From positions 1 through 64,000 of the IMG/VR virus record IMGVR_UViG_3300042549_008312: a stretch of DNA of 64,000 nucleotides; one strand, given 5' to 3'. Of the stretch, positions 25,595-32,624 are shown piece after piece. Below the pieces are notes generated by a model that was not told the origin of the DNA, did no database searches, and saw only the letters and a list, made by a program, of their open reading frames with translations. Numbering within the stretch: position 1 is the first letter of the stretch; the number at the start of each line of letters is the position of its first letter. This DNA is from a virus. Made by a program: the position numbers and the translations under genes.

Positions 25595-26239
25595 TTAAAC
25601 CCACTTTGGTTTATCTAAAATATATTTTTCTCCATAAACCTTTAGATCACTATTTATTATATCATCAAAATTACTTACATAGTTTTTTGAGGTCGACATT
25701 TTACCAAAAAGCTTAAAACCTAGATAACCGTAACAAGGTTTAGGTGAGTACTGATGTAAATACTCATCACCAGCATAATGAATTAAATCTTGTGGTATTG
25801 GTGTGTATAAATCTGTTTTACCAAAAATAAGTGTACCCCACCCATAATCCCTATTATAATGAACTCTTAAACCGAAAACATATGGTTTTATTTTAATCTC
25901 CAATTGGGTTTTATCCATACCGATTAAATTAACTTCATCATCCTCGTTATAAAATCTAACAACATCATCAATCATTTTCCCATTAAATAATATATCATCA
26001 TTACATAAAGCGTAATATTTTGACTTGGTTAATAATACACCTAAATTCCAAGATTTATTACACATTAGATTTGATCCAGTGTTTACGATTTTAAGTTTTT
26101 CATATTCAGGTAGTCTCACCCGATTTTCAGAATTTTCAATTAAAATAATCTCACTAACTAATGGATGAAAATTTAACATTTCCAATAAAAATGGCATTGT
26201 TTCAGCCATATATACGGTTGGTATGATAAAGGTTACCAT
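25595..26239 (-). CDS. Glycosyltransferase, family-2-like
   Basis: 214 aa. FIIPTVYMAETMPFLLE at the N-terminus, ENSEN, a GSNLMCNKSWNLG segment (GT2 N-x-G-x-x-x-A/S-x-N-x-G-like) and the metal-binding CNDDIL. Transfers sugar from a nucleotide donor. Last gene of a glycan cluster running from 30548 to here. Confidence 0.75.
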   Translation of the reverse strand: MVTFIIPTVYMAETMPFLLEMLNFHPLVSEIILIENSENRVRLPEYEKLKIVNTGSNLMCNKSWNLGVLLTKSKYYALCNDDILFNGKMIDDVVRFYNEDDEVNLIGMDKTQLEIKIKPYVFGLRVHYNRDYGWGTLIFGKTDLYTPIPQDLIHYAGDEYLHQYSPKPCYGYLGFKLFGKMSTSKNYVSNFDDIINSDLKVYGEKYILDKPKWV

Positions 26240-26245
26240 ATTTAA

Positions 26246-26791
26246 TTATCGTTTAATACCCCAAAAATACAAATCACATGTTTCTGGTTCGTATTTAAAT
26301 TCATATTCGGTGAAAATATTATTCACATCAAGAACTTTTTTAATATCGCTTTCTGTTAAATTTTTATAGTAGTTAGCCCATTCTTCACTAAATTGGGAAA
26401 GAAATGGTGCGTTTTCTGGTGTTGTCCTCAAAGTACCATGCTCATGTCTACTTGTTGAGGCACATGTAAATACCATTAAACCACCAGATCTTAATAACCT
26501 AACCATGTTATTTAAAGACCTCGCATAATACATATCATGTTCAAAACATTCCCCAGATGTTACAATATCAAATTGGAAACCAGAGTCATATAAATGAGCT
26601 GGGCAAATAACATCAACATTGGGTCCGCTAGCTAAGTCTAAACCAATATAATAATATGGTTGTTGAAATAGGTGTCTAACATTACCGTTGATATCTAATG
26701 AACCAATATCCAGTATTTTAACATCAGTGAAAAGGTTTGGGTATTTTTCTTTAACTGATCTAAAGAAGTTTTGTTGTTGTTCGTGTGCCAT
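26246..26791 (-). CDS. SAM-dependent class I methyltransferase
   Basis: 181 aa. ILDIGSLDING (motif I), GLDLASGPNVDVICP (motif II region), FDIVTSGECFEH and LLRSGGLMVFT. Resembles sugar or glycan methyltransferases in polysaccharide clusters. 6 nt from the glycosyltransferase gene. Confidence 0.8.
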   Translation of the reverse strand: MAHEQQQNFFRSVKEKYPNLFTDVKILDIGSLDINGNVRHLFQQPYYYIGLDLASGPNVDVICPAHLYDSGFQFDIVTSGECFEHDMYYARSLNNMVRLLRSGGLMVFTCASTSRHEHGTLRTTPENAPFLSQFSEEWANYYKNLTESDIKKVLDVNNIFTEYEFKYEPETCDLYFWGIKR

Positions 26792-26833
26792 ATTTTTTTT
26801 ATAAAAATAGAGAAACTTTTTAATAAAACCAAA

Positions 26834-27823
26834 TTATTCCTCAACAATTCTTGCTGAATCAATGTAAAACCTATCATTGGGGTTGGTTAGATTTAATTCT
26901 TTAAATAAAGAACCATTGACAAATATTTTTATGTGAGCAGCGTCCGCATAATTAACCTTTAAGTTAATCCAAACACACCTATAATAAGGTACAATAAAAG
27001 TTTTTGTTACCCCATTTTTGTTTTTATCAATAACAACCACGTCAATAATGTTCCCGTCTAACTTACTCAAATTATCATGAGCAATATGTAACACGCCATC
27101 AACTGTGTGTAAACAGTATTTATCAGATAAACCAATAAATGTTTGATTAGTGTTAATCTTCATTACATCTTTTATCTTATCAGTACTCTCAACTTTAATT
27201 TTTAGTTTTGACCATAGGGTATCATATATCATACCCTCTGTAAGAGGAAACGTTTGTTTATGATATCTTGATTTATATTCGGATACCAAATACTCCTCAT
27301 CATATTTTAAGTCATCAAATGATAGTTTTTTTAAGTTAAAGCTAATGGGTAAAAGTAAATGTTTAGTTTCTTTATGGCTTGCTGGTTCAAAACCAACCAA
27401 ATCGCATTCACCATCACATATTAACGCTTTAGCTTCCTCAAAGTGTGTAAAATCGTTTATTTCAGAATCATATTCCAAATAATGAACAATGTCATACCCA
27501 AGAGCTTTTAGGTAAGCAAAACCACCAGATTGTAATGTCCAACAAGCTAAAAGTGTAGTGGCTGATTTTAAATTTATAAATGTAAATTTTATATTACCGA
27601 TTTTGGTATTAGACCAATATTGTATTGTTGGATCAAGTATTAATTTATTTTCGTTATCAAATATTGTGTATTTACACATTTCTTCAATATCTTTTGGTAT
27701 TGGTGAATGTGATATAACCATTATGTCCTTACCTTGTTTACTAATACTATCAACCAAAGACCTTAAAACTTGTTGTTTTTTAAAAGTAGGGGTATAGGCG
27801 GTTATTAAATAAATTTCTTTCAT
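26834..27823 (-). CDS. Putative glycosyltransferase (GT-A-like), 329 aa
   Basis: N-terminus MKEIYLITAYTPTFKKQQ with LVDSISKQGKDIMVISHSP is GT-A-like, and a YLEYDSEI acidic motif may bind metal. The C-terminal 80 residues look like a beta-sandwich (VWINLKVNY, KIFVNGSLF), possibly carbohydrate-binding. Begins 1 nt after the FabH-like gene stop region. Confidence 0.6.
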   Translation of the reverse strand: MKEIYLITAYTPTFKKQQVLRSLVDSISKQGKDIMVISHSPIPKDIEEMCKYTIFDNENKLILDPTIQYWSNTKIGNIKFTFINLKSATTLLACWTLQSGGFAYLKALGYDIVHYLEYDSEINDFTHFEEAKALICDGECDLVGFEPASHKETKHLLLPISFNLKKLSFDDLKYDEEYLVSEYKSRYHKQTFPLTEGMIYDTLWSKLKIKVESTDKIKDVMKINTNQTFIGLSDKYCLHTVDGVLHIAHDNLSKLDGNIIDVVVIDKNKNGVTKTFIVPYYRCVWINLKVNYADAAHIKIFVNGSLFKELNLTNPNDRFYIDSARIVEE

Positions 27824-27824
27824 A

Positions 27825-28766
27825 TTATTTAACCCATTTCATTATAGTTGAACCCCAGGCCCAACCAGAACCAATCGCTGTGAATACGATGATATCACCT
27901 TTATTAATCTGATTATTCATAACAGCGTCATCTAATGCTATGGGTACCGATGCACCAGCAATGTTAGCGTATTTATGCATAACAGTTTTAACCTTTTCCA
28001 TTGGTAAACCAACTTCATCAGCAACTATTTTTAATATATTGATACTTGGTTGGTGTGGTATAAGCATATCAACTTCCTCAGCTTTAATATTTGATTTTTT
28101 AAGTACACTCTTTATCGATATTGGTAAAACCTTAATAGCTTGTTCCCAAACCTCTTTACCTCTCATTATGAAAGGTGCGTTAAGTGGCATGTTGAAACCA
28201 GTCATACCAGTGTCCTTACCATTTGCACTACTTTCAAATGACATCCAACCATCTTCATCATAACCCAAAACAATTGCACCAGCACCATCACCAAAAAATA
28301 CGGAGTGTTGGTTAGTCCAATCTGTATGTTTTGAGTAAGCTTCTGTTGCAATAATTAAAACGTTTTTATGTACCTTATGACTTATAAGTGGTATCATAAG
28401 ATTAATTGCGTAAACAAAACCAGAACAAACAGCGTTTATATCAAAAGCTGGTATATCTCTATCAATATTAAATTTATTGTGTATGATACATGCTGTTGAT
28501 GGTGATATTTTTTCTGGACTAGATGTTGCAACAATAATTAAATCAATACCATCAATTCCCATATTAGCCGACTCAAGCGCTTTTAAGGCAGCTTTATAAC
28601 CCATCTCGGATGGTGTTTCTTCGGCAACTCTTCTTTCATCAATACCAAGTTTATCTTTAACCCAAACATGTGTTGTATTAACAGTTTTTTCAAGGTCATG
28701 ATTAGTTACAATCTTATTAGGTAAATAAGAGCCAACACCTTTTATACTAACATTATTATAAATCAT
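27825..28766 (-). CDS. 3-oxoacyl-ACP synthase III (FabH)-like
   Basis: 313 aa, full KAS III length. Catalytic triad visible: Cys114 in NAVCSGF, His in LIPHQPSIN and Asn in KYANIAGAS. The C-terminus GSGWAWGS is family-like. FabH condenses acyl-CoA with malonyl-ACP, and homologues in surface-glycan clusters make acyl groups for amino-sugar decoration. Between two acyltransferase/aminotransferase genes and glycosyltransferases, the glycan role is the better guess. Confidence 0.88.
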   Translation of the reverse strand: MIYNNVSIKGVGSYLPNKIVTNHDLEKTVNTTHVWVKDKLGIDERRVAEETPSEMGYKAALKALESANMGIDGIDLIIVATSSPEKISPSTACIIHNKFNIDRDIPAFDINAVCSGFVYAINLMIPLISHKVHKNVLIIATEAYSKHTDWTNQHSVFFGDGAGAIVLGYDEDGWMSFESSANGKDTGMTGFNMPLNAPFIMRGKEVWEQAIKVLPISIKSVLKKSNIKAEEVDMLIPHQPSINILKIVADEVGLPMEKVKTVMHKYANIAGASVPIALDDAVMNNQINKGDIIVFTAIGSGWAWGSTIMKWVK

Positions 28767-29298
28767 ATTCTAACATTTTATTCTCCCTGTTTTTAATTAA
28801 TTTAATCGGGTTACCACCATATATACCATAAGCAGGTAGATCTTTACTGACTAAACTTAATGCACCAACTGCCGTACCCTCTTCAATTGTTACACCTGGT
28901 AAAACAACCACGTTACAACCAAGAACAACATACTTCTTTAAATGCACGGTTTTGCTTCTAACGTTAGTAAATTCTTTAGGTACTGTTGGCCCAACTAAAT
29001 AATTACCAGAAAAATCATCTGATGATGAGTAAATTGAAACTTTTCCTGATATTTGCGAATGATCCTCACAAATTATAGCACCAGAACCTATTAAATGAGC
29101 ATAACACGCAATATGTATATAATTACCCAATTTAATACCACCTTCACCAGCACTTAAGATACAAAAATCATCTATTCTAACATTTGAACCGATCTCGATA
29201 TTTTTAGCGTTATATATTGACGCTTTGTCCGATATTAAAACGTTTTCACCTAACGATTTAAAACCCATTTCTAATAATTCATTTCTACTGTAAAACAT
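28756..29298 (-). CDS. Hexapeptide-repeat acyltransferase
   Basis: 180 aa from ATG 29296-29298, one nt after the DegT-like stop. Left-handed beta-helix repeats are visible: VRIDDFCILSAGEG, KLGNYIHIACYAHLIGSG, GCNVVVLPGVTIEEGTAVGALS, then SLVSKDLPAYGIYGGNP, the usual family C-terminus. Transfers an acetyl or acyl group to a sugar. Confidence 0.85.
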   Translation of the reverse strand: MFYSRNELLEMGFKSLGENVLISDKASIYNAKNIEIGSNVRIDDFCILSAGEGGIKLGNYIHIACYAHLIGSGAIICEDHSQISGKVSIYSSSDDFSGNYLVGPTVPKEFTNVRSKTVHLKKYVVLGCNVVVLPGVTIEEGTAVGALSLVSKDLPAYGIYGGNPIKLIKNRENKMLEYDL

Positions 29299-29299
29299 A

Positions 29300-29953
29300 T
29301 TATCTATTAGCTTTTGTGTAAATCTCAAATTTAGATAAATCTGGGTATGGTAATTCTAAATCAGCATTATGTTTTGGTTTACCGTTTATATCATAAAATT
29401 GACCCATTAATAATAAACCCCTAGTTGCTAACTCTGGCATCATATAATAGTTCCAACCCAACATATCAAGATTGTCATCATGGTATGAACATTCACGTCT
29501 ACCAGAATATCTCGCACGTTTAAACCAAAGATAAGCTTCATGACTATCTGTTAAAATAGCACCACCTTTTGACAACTTAAAATGTTTGTAAGGACCTGTA
29601 AATGAAACACACATATGTGTTTCAGGGATATACATATCCGCTGTAAATCTTAACGCTGAATCCCATACATTACTACCTTTAAGTTCGTAAGCACCCTTAA
29701 TAGTTTTACCTTCAACATGATCAAAACCAACTTTTAAACCAGTATGAATAATTTCACATGGTACAGATGGGTATGTTCTACTAGGTATGGTGATTGTATC
29801 ACCAGTTATAGATTTTTTTACGTTTTTTTCGTAATATAATGCTAAAAATAATGCATTACTTTGGTTATCAACTGTAACCACATAAGGAGCACCAGTGTAA
29901 TCACTTAATGCTTTTTCAAAGTCTTCTGTTATTTTGTAAATTCCGTTTGCCAT
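29300..29953 (-). CDS. DegT/DnrJ-type sugar aminotransferase-like, short form
   Basis: 217 aa versus about 370 for the family. Substrate-entry and PLP-region motifs are present: VVTVDNQSNALFLAL, TITIPSRTYPSVP and SFTGPYKHFKLSKGGA with the candidate PLP Lys. The C-terminal small domain is missing, so it is compact or truncated. Overlaps the next gene upstream by 38 nt. Confidence 0.7.
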   Translation of the reverse strand: MANGIYKITEDFEKALSDYTGAPYVVTVDNQSNALFLALYYEKNVKKSITGDTITIPSRTYPSVPCEIIHTGLKVGFDHVEGKTIKGAYELKGSNVWDSALRFTADMYIPETHMCVSFTGPYKHFKLSKGGAILTDSHEAYLWFKRARYSGRRECSYHDDNLDMLGWNYYMMPELATRGLLLMGQFYDINGKPKHNADLELPYPDLSKFEIYTKANR

Positions 29954-30548
29954 ATATTTTTTTATTAATTATTTTTTTTTTACAGGGTACTCCCACATAA
30001 GTTCCTGATTCTAATATGTTATTAACAACAGCGCCATTCATTCCAATAACACAATCAGATGTAATTTGTATCTTTTCTTTAATATTAGAACAGCTACCCA
30101 TATAAACTCTATCACCAATTTCAACATTTCCACCAACAACAGCGTTTGGCATTGCGCTGAAATAATTGCCGATAATACAATCATGCCCTATTTGATTACC
30201 TCTATTTAAAATAGCGTGTTCACCTATATTAATATTGGTTGTGAGTATACTATATGCACCAATAAAACTACCCTCACCAATTTTAACATCACCGATTAAT
30301 AGAGCGGTTGGGTGAATGAAGGTAAAAAATTGAGTGTCTTTTGGTAATCTTTGGGTGATGTCATATCTATCTCTTGAGTCAGCGACCGCAATCATTGCGA
30401 TATGTTTTTTTGGGTCAAATAATGATAATGGTAATACGTCTTCACTATGTTTAACATATTGGTCATCAACAAATCTATCTAATTTAACACCCATCTGAGC
30501 CATCACTTCTCTAGAGTGGCCACCACCACCTATTAAAACTTTTTCCAT
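29916..30548 (-). CDS. PglD/NeuD-type sugar O/N-acyltransferase
   Basis: 210 aa. N-terminal Rossmann part VLIGGGGHSREVM, then hexapeptide repeats (KIGEGSFIGAYSILTTN, GEHAILNRGNQIGHDCIIG) with catalytic His in GHDC, and GVPCKK at the end. First gene of the glycan cluster. Acylates an amino sugar made by the DegT-like enzyme. Confidence 0.85.
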   Translation of the reverse strand: MEKVLIGGGGHSREVMAQMGVKLDRFVDDQYVKHSEDVLPLSLFDPKKHIAMIAVADSRDRYDITQRLPKDTQFFTFIHPTALLIGDVKIGEGSFIGAYSILTTNINIGEHAILNRGNQIGHDCIIGNYFSAMPNAVVGGNVEIGDRVYMGSCSNIKEKIQITSDCVIGMNGAVVNNILESGTYVGVPCKKKIINKKIYGKRNLQNNRRL

Positions 30549-30627
30549 GATCTATTCGTATTATTATATAATAATATGAAAATGTATAGAAAAAACAAGT
30601 ATTTAAAAAAACATATTGGAAAATAAA

Positions 30628-30713
30628 TGGAGCCTTCTGTTGGATTCGAACCAACGTGTCCTTTCGGATCCTGATTACAAGTCAGGTGCAATCAACCACT
30701 ATGCGAAGAAGGC
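30628..30713 (-). tRNA. tRNA-Thr(UGU) with extra-long variable arm
   Basis: Acceptor GCCTTCT/AGAAGGC, anticodon arm CCTGA-CTTGTAA-TCAGG, T loop TTCGAAT, discriminator T, CCA encoded. The variable region is 14 nt and folds as TCC-GAAA-GGA, a class-II-like feature not normal for Thr. Confidence 0.85.
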
Positions 30714-30715
30714 AT

Positions 30716-30792
30716 TGGAGCGGGTAGCGAGACTCAAACTCGCAACCCCCAGCTTGGAAGGCTAGTGCTCTAGTCAATTGAGCTATACCCGC
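30716..30792 (-). tRNA. tRNA-Gly(UCC)
   Basis: Acceptor GCGGGTA/TACCCGC, anticodon arm CTAGC-CTTCCAA-GCTGG, T loop TTTGAGT, discriminator T, CCA encoded. Confidence 0.93.
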
Positions 30793-30878
30793 AATTTGGT
30801 CTGGATCAGAGTCCTTCTGCCAGACGAGACCTCGTAGTTGACTTTCGTCAGAGCTTATCGAGACACTATTTTTTTTTG
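30793..30878 (-). ncRNA. Folded inter-tRNA spacer
   Basis: Hairpins TGAC-GAAA-GTCA inside a CTCG/CGAG stem, and GTCTGG/CCAGAC (30799-30804 with 30820-30825) enclosing CAGA-AGGAC-TCTG. Confidence 0.5.
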
Positions 30879-30969
30879 TGGCTGACACAGGACTCGAACC
30901 TGCACTGGGCAACCTTACAACCTTTCGGCCTTGGGGGTTTGGGCACCATCCCGCATTACACAGTCAGCC
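30879..30969 (-). ncRNA. tRNA-like RNA without an anticodon loop
   Basis: Acceptor GGCTGAC/GTCAGCC and T arm GCAGG-TTCGAGT-CCTGT are intact, discriminator A. The middle has no 7-nt loop with T33. Instead it can fold into an extended hairpin: AACC/GGTT, CAA/TTG, CC/GG capped by GAAA. A D-like hairpin GGG/CCC precedes it. It sits in the array like a tRNA. Confidence 0.65.
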
Positions 30970-31237
30970 ATTTGTCCCCATCCTGAGATCATGGATGAGT
31001 AGTCATATCGGTTTGTTTACTTTGAAACAACCTGCTGGGCATCCCCGTTAAAAAAAGTCAAACTACTGGGAGCCTCTGTTACCTAGCTTTATTCCCACGA
31101 GACTGGCGTTTTATAGAGCCACACCCAGTTTCTACCCATGAGATAGTCTTCTATGTGGATATTAGGATGTCCAGTCCGATACCCTATCAAGTTTAAATGA
31201 GACATTGACAAGTCTACTGAGTATCTCTTACCCATTG
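30970..31237 (-). ncRNA. Long structured inter-tRNA spacer, 268 nt
   Basis: No convincing gene; only a 16-codon frame. Several local hairpins (GATAC/GTATC, AGAC/GTCT, CATCC/GGATG). No clear closing stem found by eye. Confidence 0.4.
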
Positions 31238-31311
31238 TAGTGATAACGAGACTCGAACTCGTAACCTAATGCGTATAAGGCATGTGCTCTCACCAATTGA
31301 GCTATACCACT
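31238..31311 (-). tRNA. tRNA-Ile(UAU)
   Basis: Acceptor AGTGGTA/TATCACT, anticodon arm CATGC-CTTATAC-GCATT (outer pair C-T mismatched), T loop TTCGAGT, discriminator A. UAU anticodon is rare in bacteria, which usually read AUA with modified CAU. Confidence 0.82.
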
Positions 31312-31396
31312 AATTATTGCCATGGTCTGCCTCGTAGTACAGACTGTACCCCTTTAAGTGACTCACTAACCCTAGGTGTGGGTAGCATAGCAATTG
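31312..31396 (-). ncRNA. Folded inter-tRNA spacer, cloverleaf-like
   Basis: Closing stem ATTGCTATG/CATGGCAAT (31386-31394 with 31316-31324, one G-U) around three hairpins: ACCC/GGGT, AGTGA/TCACT, GTCTG/CAGAC. Confidence 0.55.
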
Positions 31397-31468
31397 TAGT
31401 CCCTACGGGAATCGAACCCGTCTTTTCAGGATGAAAACCTGATGACCTAACCGATAGTCGAAAGGACC
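31397..31468 (-). tRNA. tRNA-Glu(UUC)
   Basis: Acceptor GGTCCTT/AGGGACT, anticodon arm TCAGG-TTTTCAT-CCTGA, T loop TTCGATT, discriminator A. Confidence 0.93.
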
Positions 31469-31609
31469 AAATAGGACAATGATGGAGTACCCGTCTCGCT
31501 CCAATCTTAATTGCTTCCTGAGTTTTAATGAGGCCTCAGCAAAGGGTGATGAATTCCGATTCCACTCTGGATTGTCGACATCCGTTGAACGGGGAAAACC
31601 ATTGTCTTG
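31469..31609 (-). ncRNA. Folded inter-tRNA spacer
   Basis: Closing stem GACAATG/CATTGTC (31600-31606 with 31475-31481) directly between tRNA ends; inner hairpins GGAT/ATCC, CTGAG/CTCAG within TTGC/GCAA, and GGAG/CTCC. Confidence 0.55.
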
Positions 31610-31681
31610 CTGTGATGGGGAATTCCGAGATCCCGACCTGAGAGTTAACAGCTCCCTGCTCTACCTCTGAGCTACATCACA
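31610..31681 (-). tRNA. tRNA-Asn(GUU) with atypical T loop
   Basis: Acceptor TGTGATG/CATCACA, D arm GCTC-GAGC, anticodon arm GGGAG-CTGTTAA-CTCTC, discriminator G. The T arm reads GGGA-TCTCGGAAT-TCCC, without the TTCRA loop of the other tRNAs. Confidence 0.75.
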
Positions 31682-31891
31682 AAATAATTGATGATTCGAC
31701 CACATTTCTTACCAGAGCGGGACAAAGGGGTCTATTGGTATTGTACCCTCATGCACTCAATTGGGATTGCGGCCCCGTGAGTCTCCCGATGCGCCATTGT
31801 CTTTCATTAACTTTTCTCCGTCCTATCTGTTGTGGGATTCTGGCAGTGTTCCCTCAGGATACTCGTTTAATTACTCTTTCATCATCAATTG
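31682..31891 (-). ncRNA. Folded inter-tRNA spacer, 210 nt
   Basis: Perfect 10-bp closing stem AATTGATGAT/ATCATCAATT (31881-31890 with 31686-31695) right next to both tRNA ends. Interior fold not resolved by eye; no gene seen. Confidence 0.55.
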
Positions 31892-31962
31892 AGCGATAGA
31901 CAGGATTCGAACCTGCGACCCTAACCTAGAGGATTATGCTCTACCAACTGAGCTACTATCGC
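31892..31962 (-). tRNA. tRNA with contracted anticodon loop (Arg UCU?)
   Basis: Acceptor GCGATAG/CTATCGC, D arm GCTC/GAGC, T arm GCAGG-TTCGAAT-CCTGT, discriminator T: all normal. The anticodon arm is 2 nt short: TAATC-CTCTA-GGTTA leaves a 5-nt loop, or a 4-bp stem with loop CCTCTAG (UCU, but C33). Identity uncertain. Confidence 0.6.
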
Positions 31963-32178
31963 AATTTGGCTACTCCTTTGGGGAAGTTTCGCCATTAACG
32001 TGAATGGGGTGATCAAACCCACTAACATCACGGGTATAGGTTTTAACAACAAAACCATTACCAAAAAACGCCAGTTTTTAACGCCCAAAACTGAATAAAC
32101 GGCTCGACTCTTCTGTGGACTCAATTTTAAGTGCGCTCCACATCACCTCTCAAGCTGAACAATACTGCGAACACTCCC
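31963..32178 (-). ncRNA. Folded inter-tRNA spacer, 216 nt
   Basis: Closing stem with 10 of 12 positions paired (32167-32178 with 31981-31992). Inner hairpins CAGTTTT/AAAACTG, GGTTTT/AAAACC, GTGGA/TCCAC and CATT/AATG. Confidence 0.55.
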
Positions 32179-32253
32179 TGGTTGCGGGGGCAGGATTCGA
32201 ACCTGCGACCCCGAGCTTATGAGGCTCGTGAGCTACCTCTGCTCTACCCCGCA
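32179..32253 (-). tRNA. tRNA-Met(CAU), initiator-like
   Basis: Acceptor TGCGGGG/CCCCGCA, D arm AGAGC...GCTC as in bacterial initiators, anticodon arm CGAGC-CTCATAA-GCTCG, discriminator A, CCA encoded. It has T1-A72 rather than a mismatch and lacks the three G-C pairs, so initiator status is uncertain. Confidence 0.88.
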
Positions 32254-32326
32254 ATATCTTATGGTTTTGCCTCACCAAAAAGCTTCCATTGTATGAAGTC
32301 CAATAGATAAAGTCCTCGGTTTGTTG
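32254..32326 (-). ncRNA. Inter-tRNA spacer, 73 nt
   Basis: Weaker structure than others: TATCT/AGATA closing stem and ATTG/CAAT inner hairpin. Confidence 0.35.
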
Positions 32327-32400
32327 TATCCCCGACAGGATTCGAACCTGTGACCTATTCATTAGAAGTGAATTGCTCTATCCAGCTGAGCTACGAAGAC
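32327..32400 (-). tRNA. tRNA-Arg(UCU)
   Basis: Acceptor GTCTTCG/CGGGGAT (several G-U pairs), anticodon arm ATTCA-CTTCTAA-TGAAT, T loop TTCGAAT, discriminator A. Different in sequence from the permuted Arg(UCU) next to it. Confidence 0.93.
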
Positions 32401-32476
32401 ATAATTTCGGAATGCGTTTTTTTCAAAGTAGAAGTTTGATTTTGTAAAATTTGCTGAATGCATTCCCATTAAGTTA
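32401..32476 (-). ncRNA. Folded inter-tRNA spacer with anticodon-arm-like hairpin
   Basis: Closing 7-bp stem GGAATGC/GCATTCC (32460-32466 with 32409-32415) around TCAAA-CTTCTAC-TTTGA, a 7-nt loop resembling a UCU anticodon arm. No D or T arm. Confidence 0.5.
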
Positions 32477-32624
32477 AGATAAAATACAGGATGAATTTAT
32501 ACGTGCTCTAACCAGCTGAGCTACCTGGGATGCCGAAGCATTGTCCCAGGGTTGGATTCGAACCAACGACCACGAGGTTAGAAGCCTGAAGTAAATTGCT
32601 GTAACCATCCTCATTATTTTATCT
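32477..32624 (-). other. Flanking helices that close the permuted tRNA precursor
   Basis: Three helices pair upstream and downstream flanks: AGATAAAATA/TATTTTATCT (32615-32624 with 32477-32486), AGGATG/CATCCT (32606-32611 with 32488-32493) and AATTTA/TAAATT (32592-32597 with 32494-32499). Together 22 bp bring 32502 next to 32587. Confidence 0.75.
32502..32587 (-). tRNA. Circularly permuted tRNA-Arg(UCU) gene
   Basis: In transcription order: the 3' half (32587-32544: AGG, loop CTTCTAA, CCTCG, TGGTC, T arm GTTGG-TTCGAAT-CCAAC, CCTGGGA), a 13-nt linker folding as TGC-TTCG-GCA (32531-32543), then the 5' half (32530-32502: TCCCAGG, TA, GCTC-AGCTGGTTA-GAGC, A, CG). Rejoining G28 to A29 gives a 73-nt cloverleaf with every helix and loop of standard length: acceptor TCCCAGG/CCTGGGA and anticodon stem CGAGG/CCTCG, anticodon UCU. 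The base after the acceptor is C. Maturation would need cleavage at both ends, linker removal and ligation. Confidence 0.88.

Noticed and set aside
30970-31237. Small protein gene (16 codons) in the long spacer
   Set aside because: Too short, no promoter or start context; structure is the better reading.
31892-31962. Amber-suppressor tRNA reading CUA
   Set aside because: With a normal 7-nt loop that placed CTA correctly the stem would not pair, and TAG is used as an ordinary stop (3912, 15712, 18579).
32502-32587. Two unrelated tRNA fragments lying side by side
   Set aside because: Acceptor strands are perfectly complementary, the anticodon stem is completed exactly by CG plus AGG, and all lengths are standard; chance is very unlikely.
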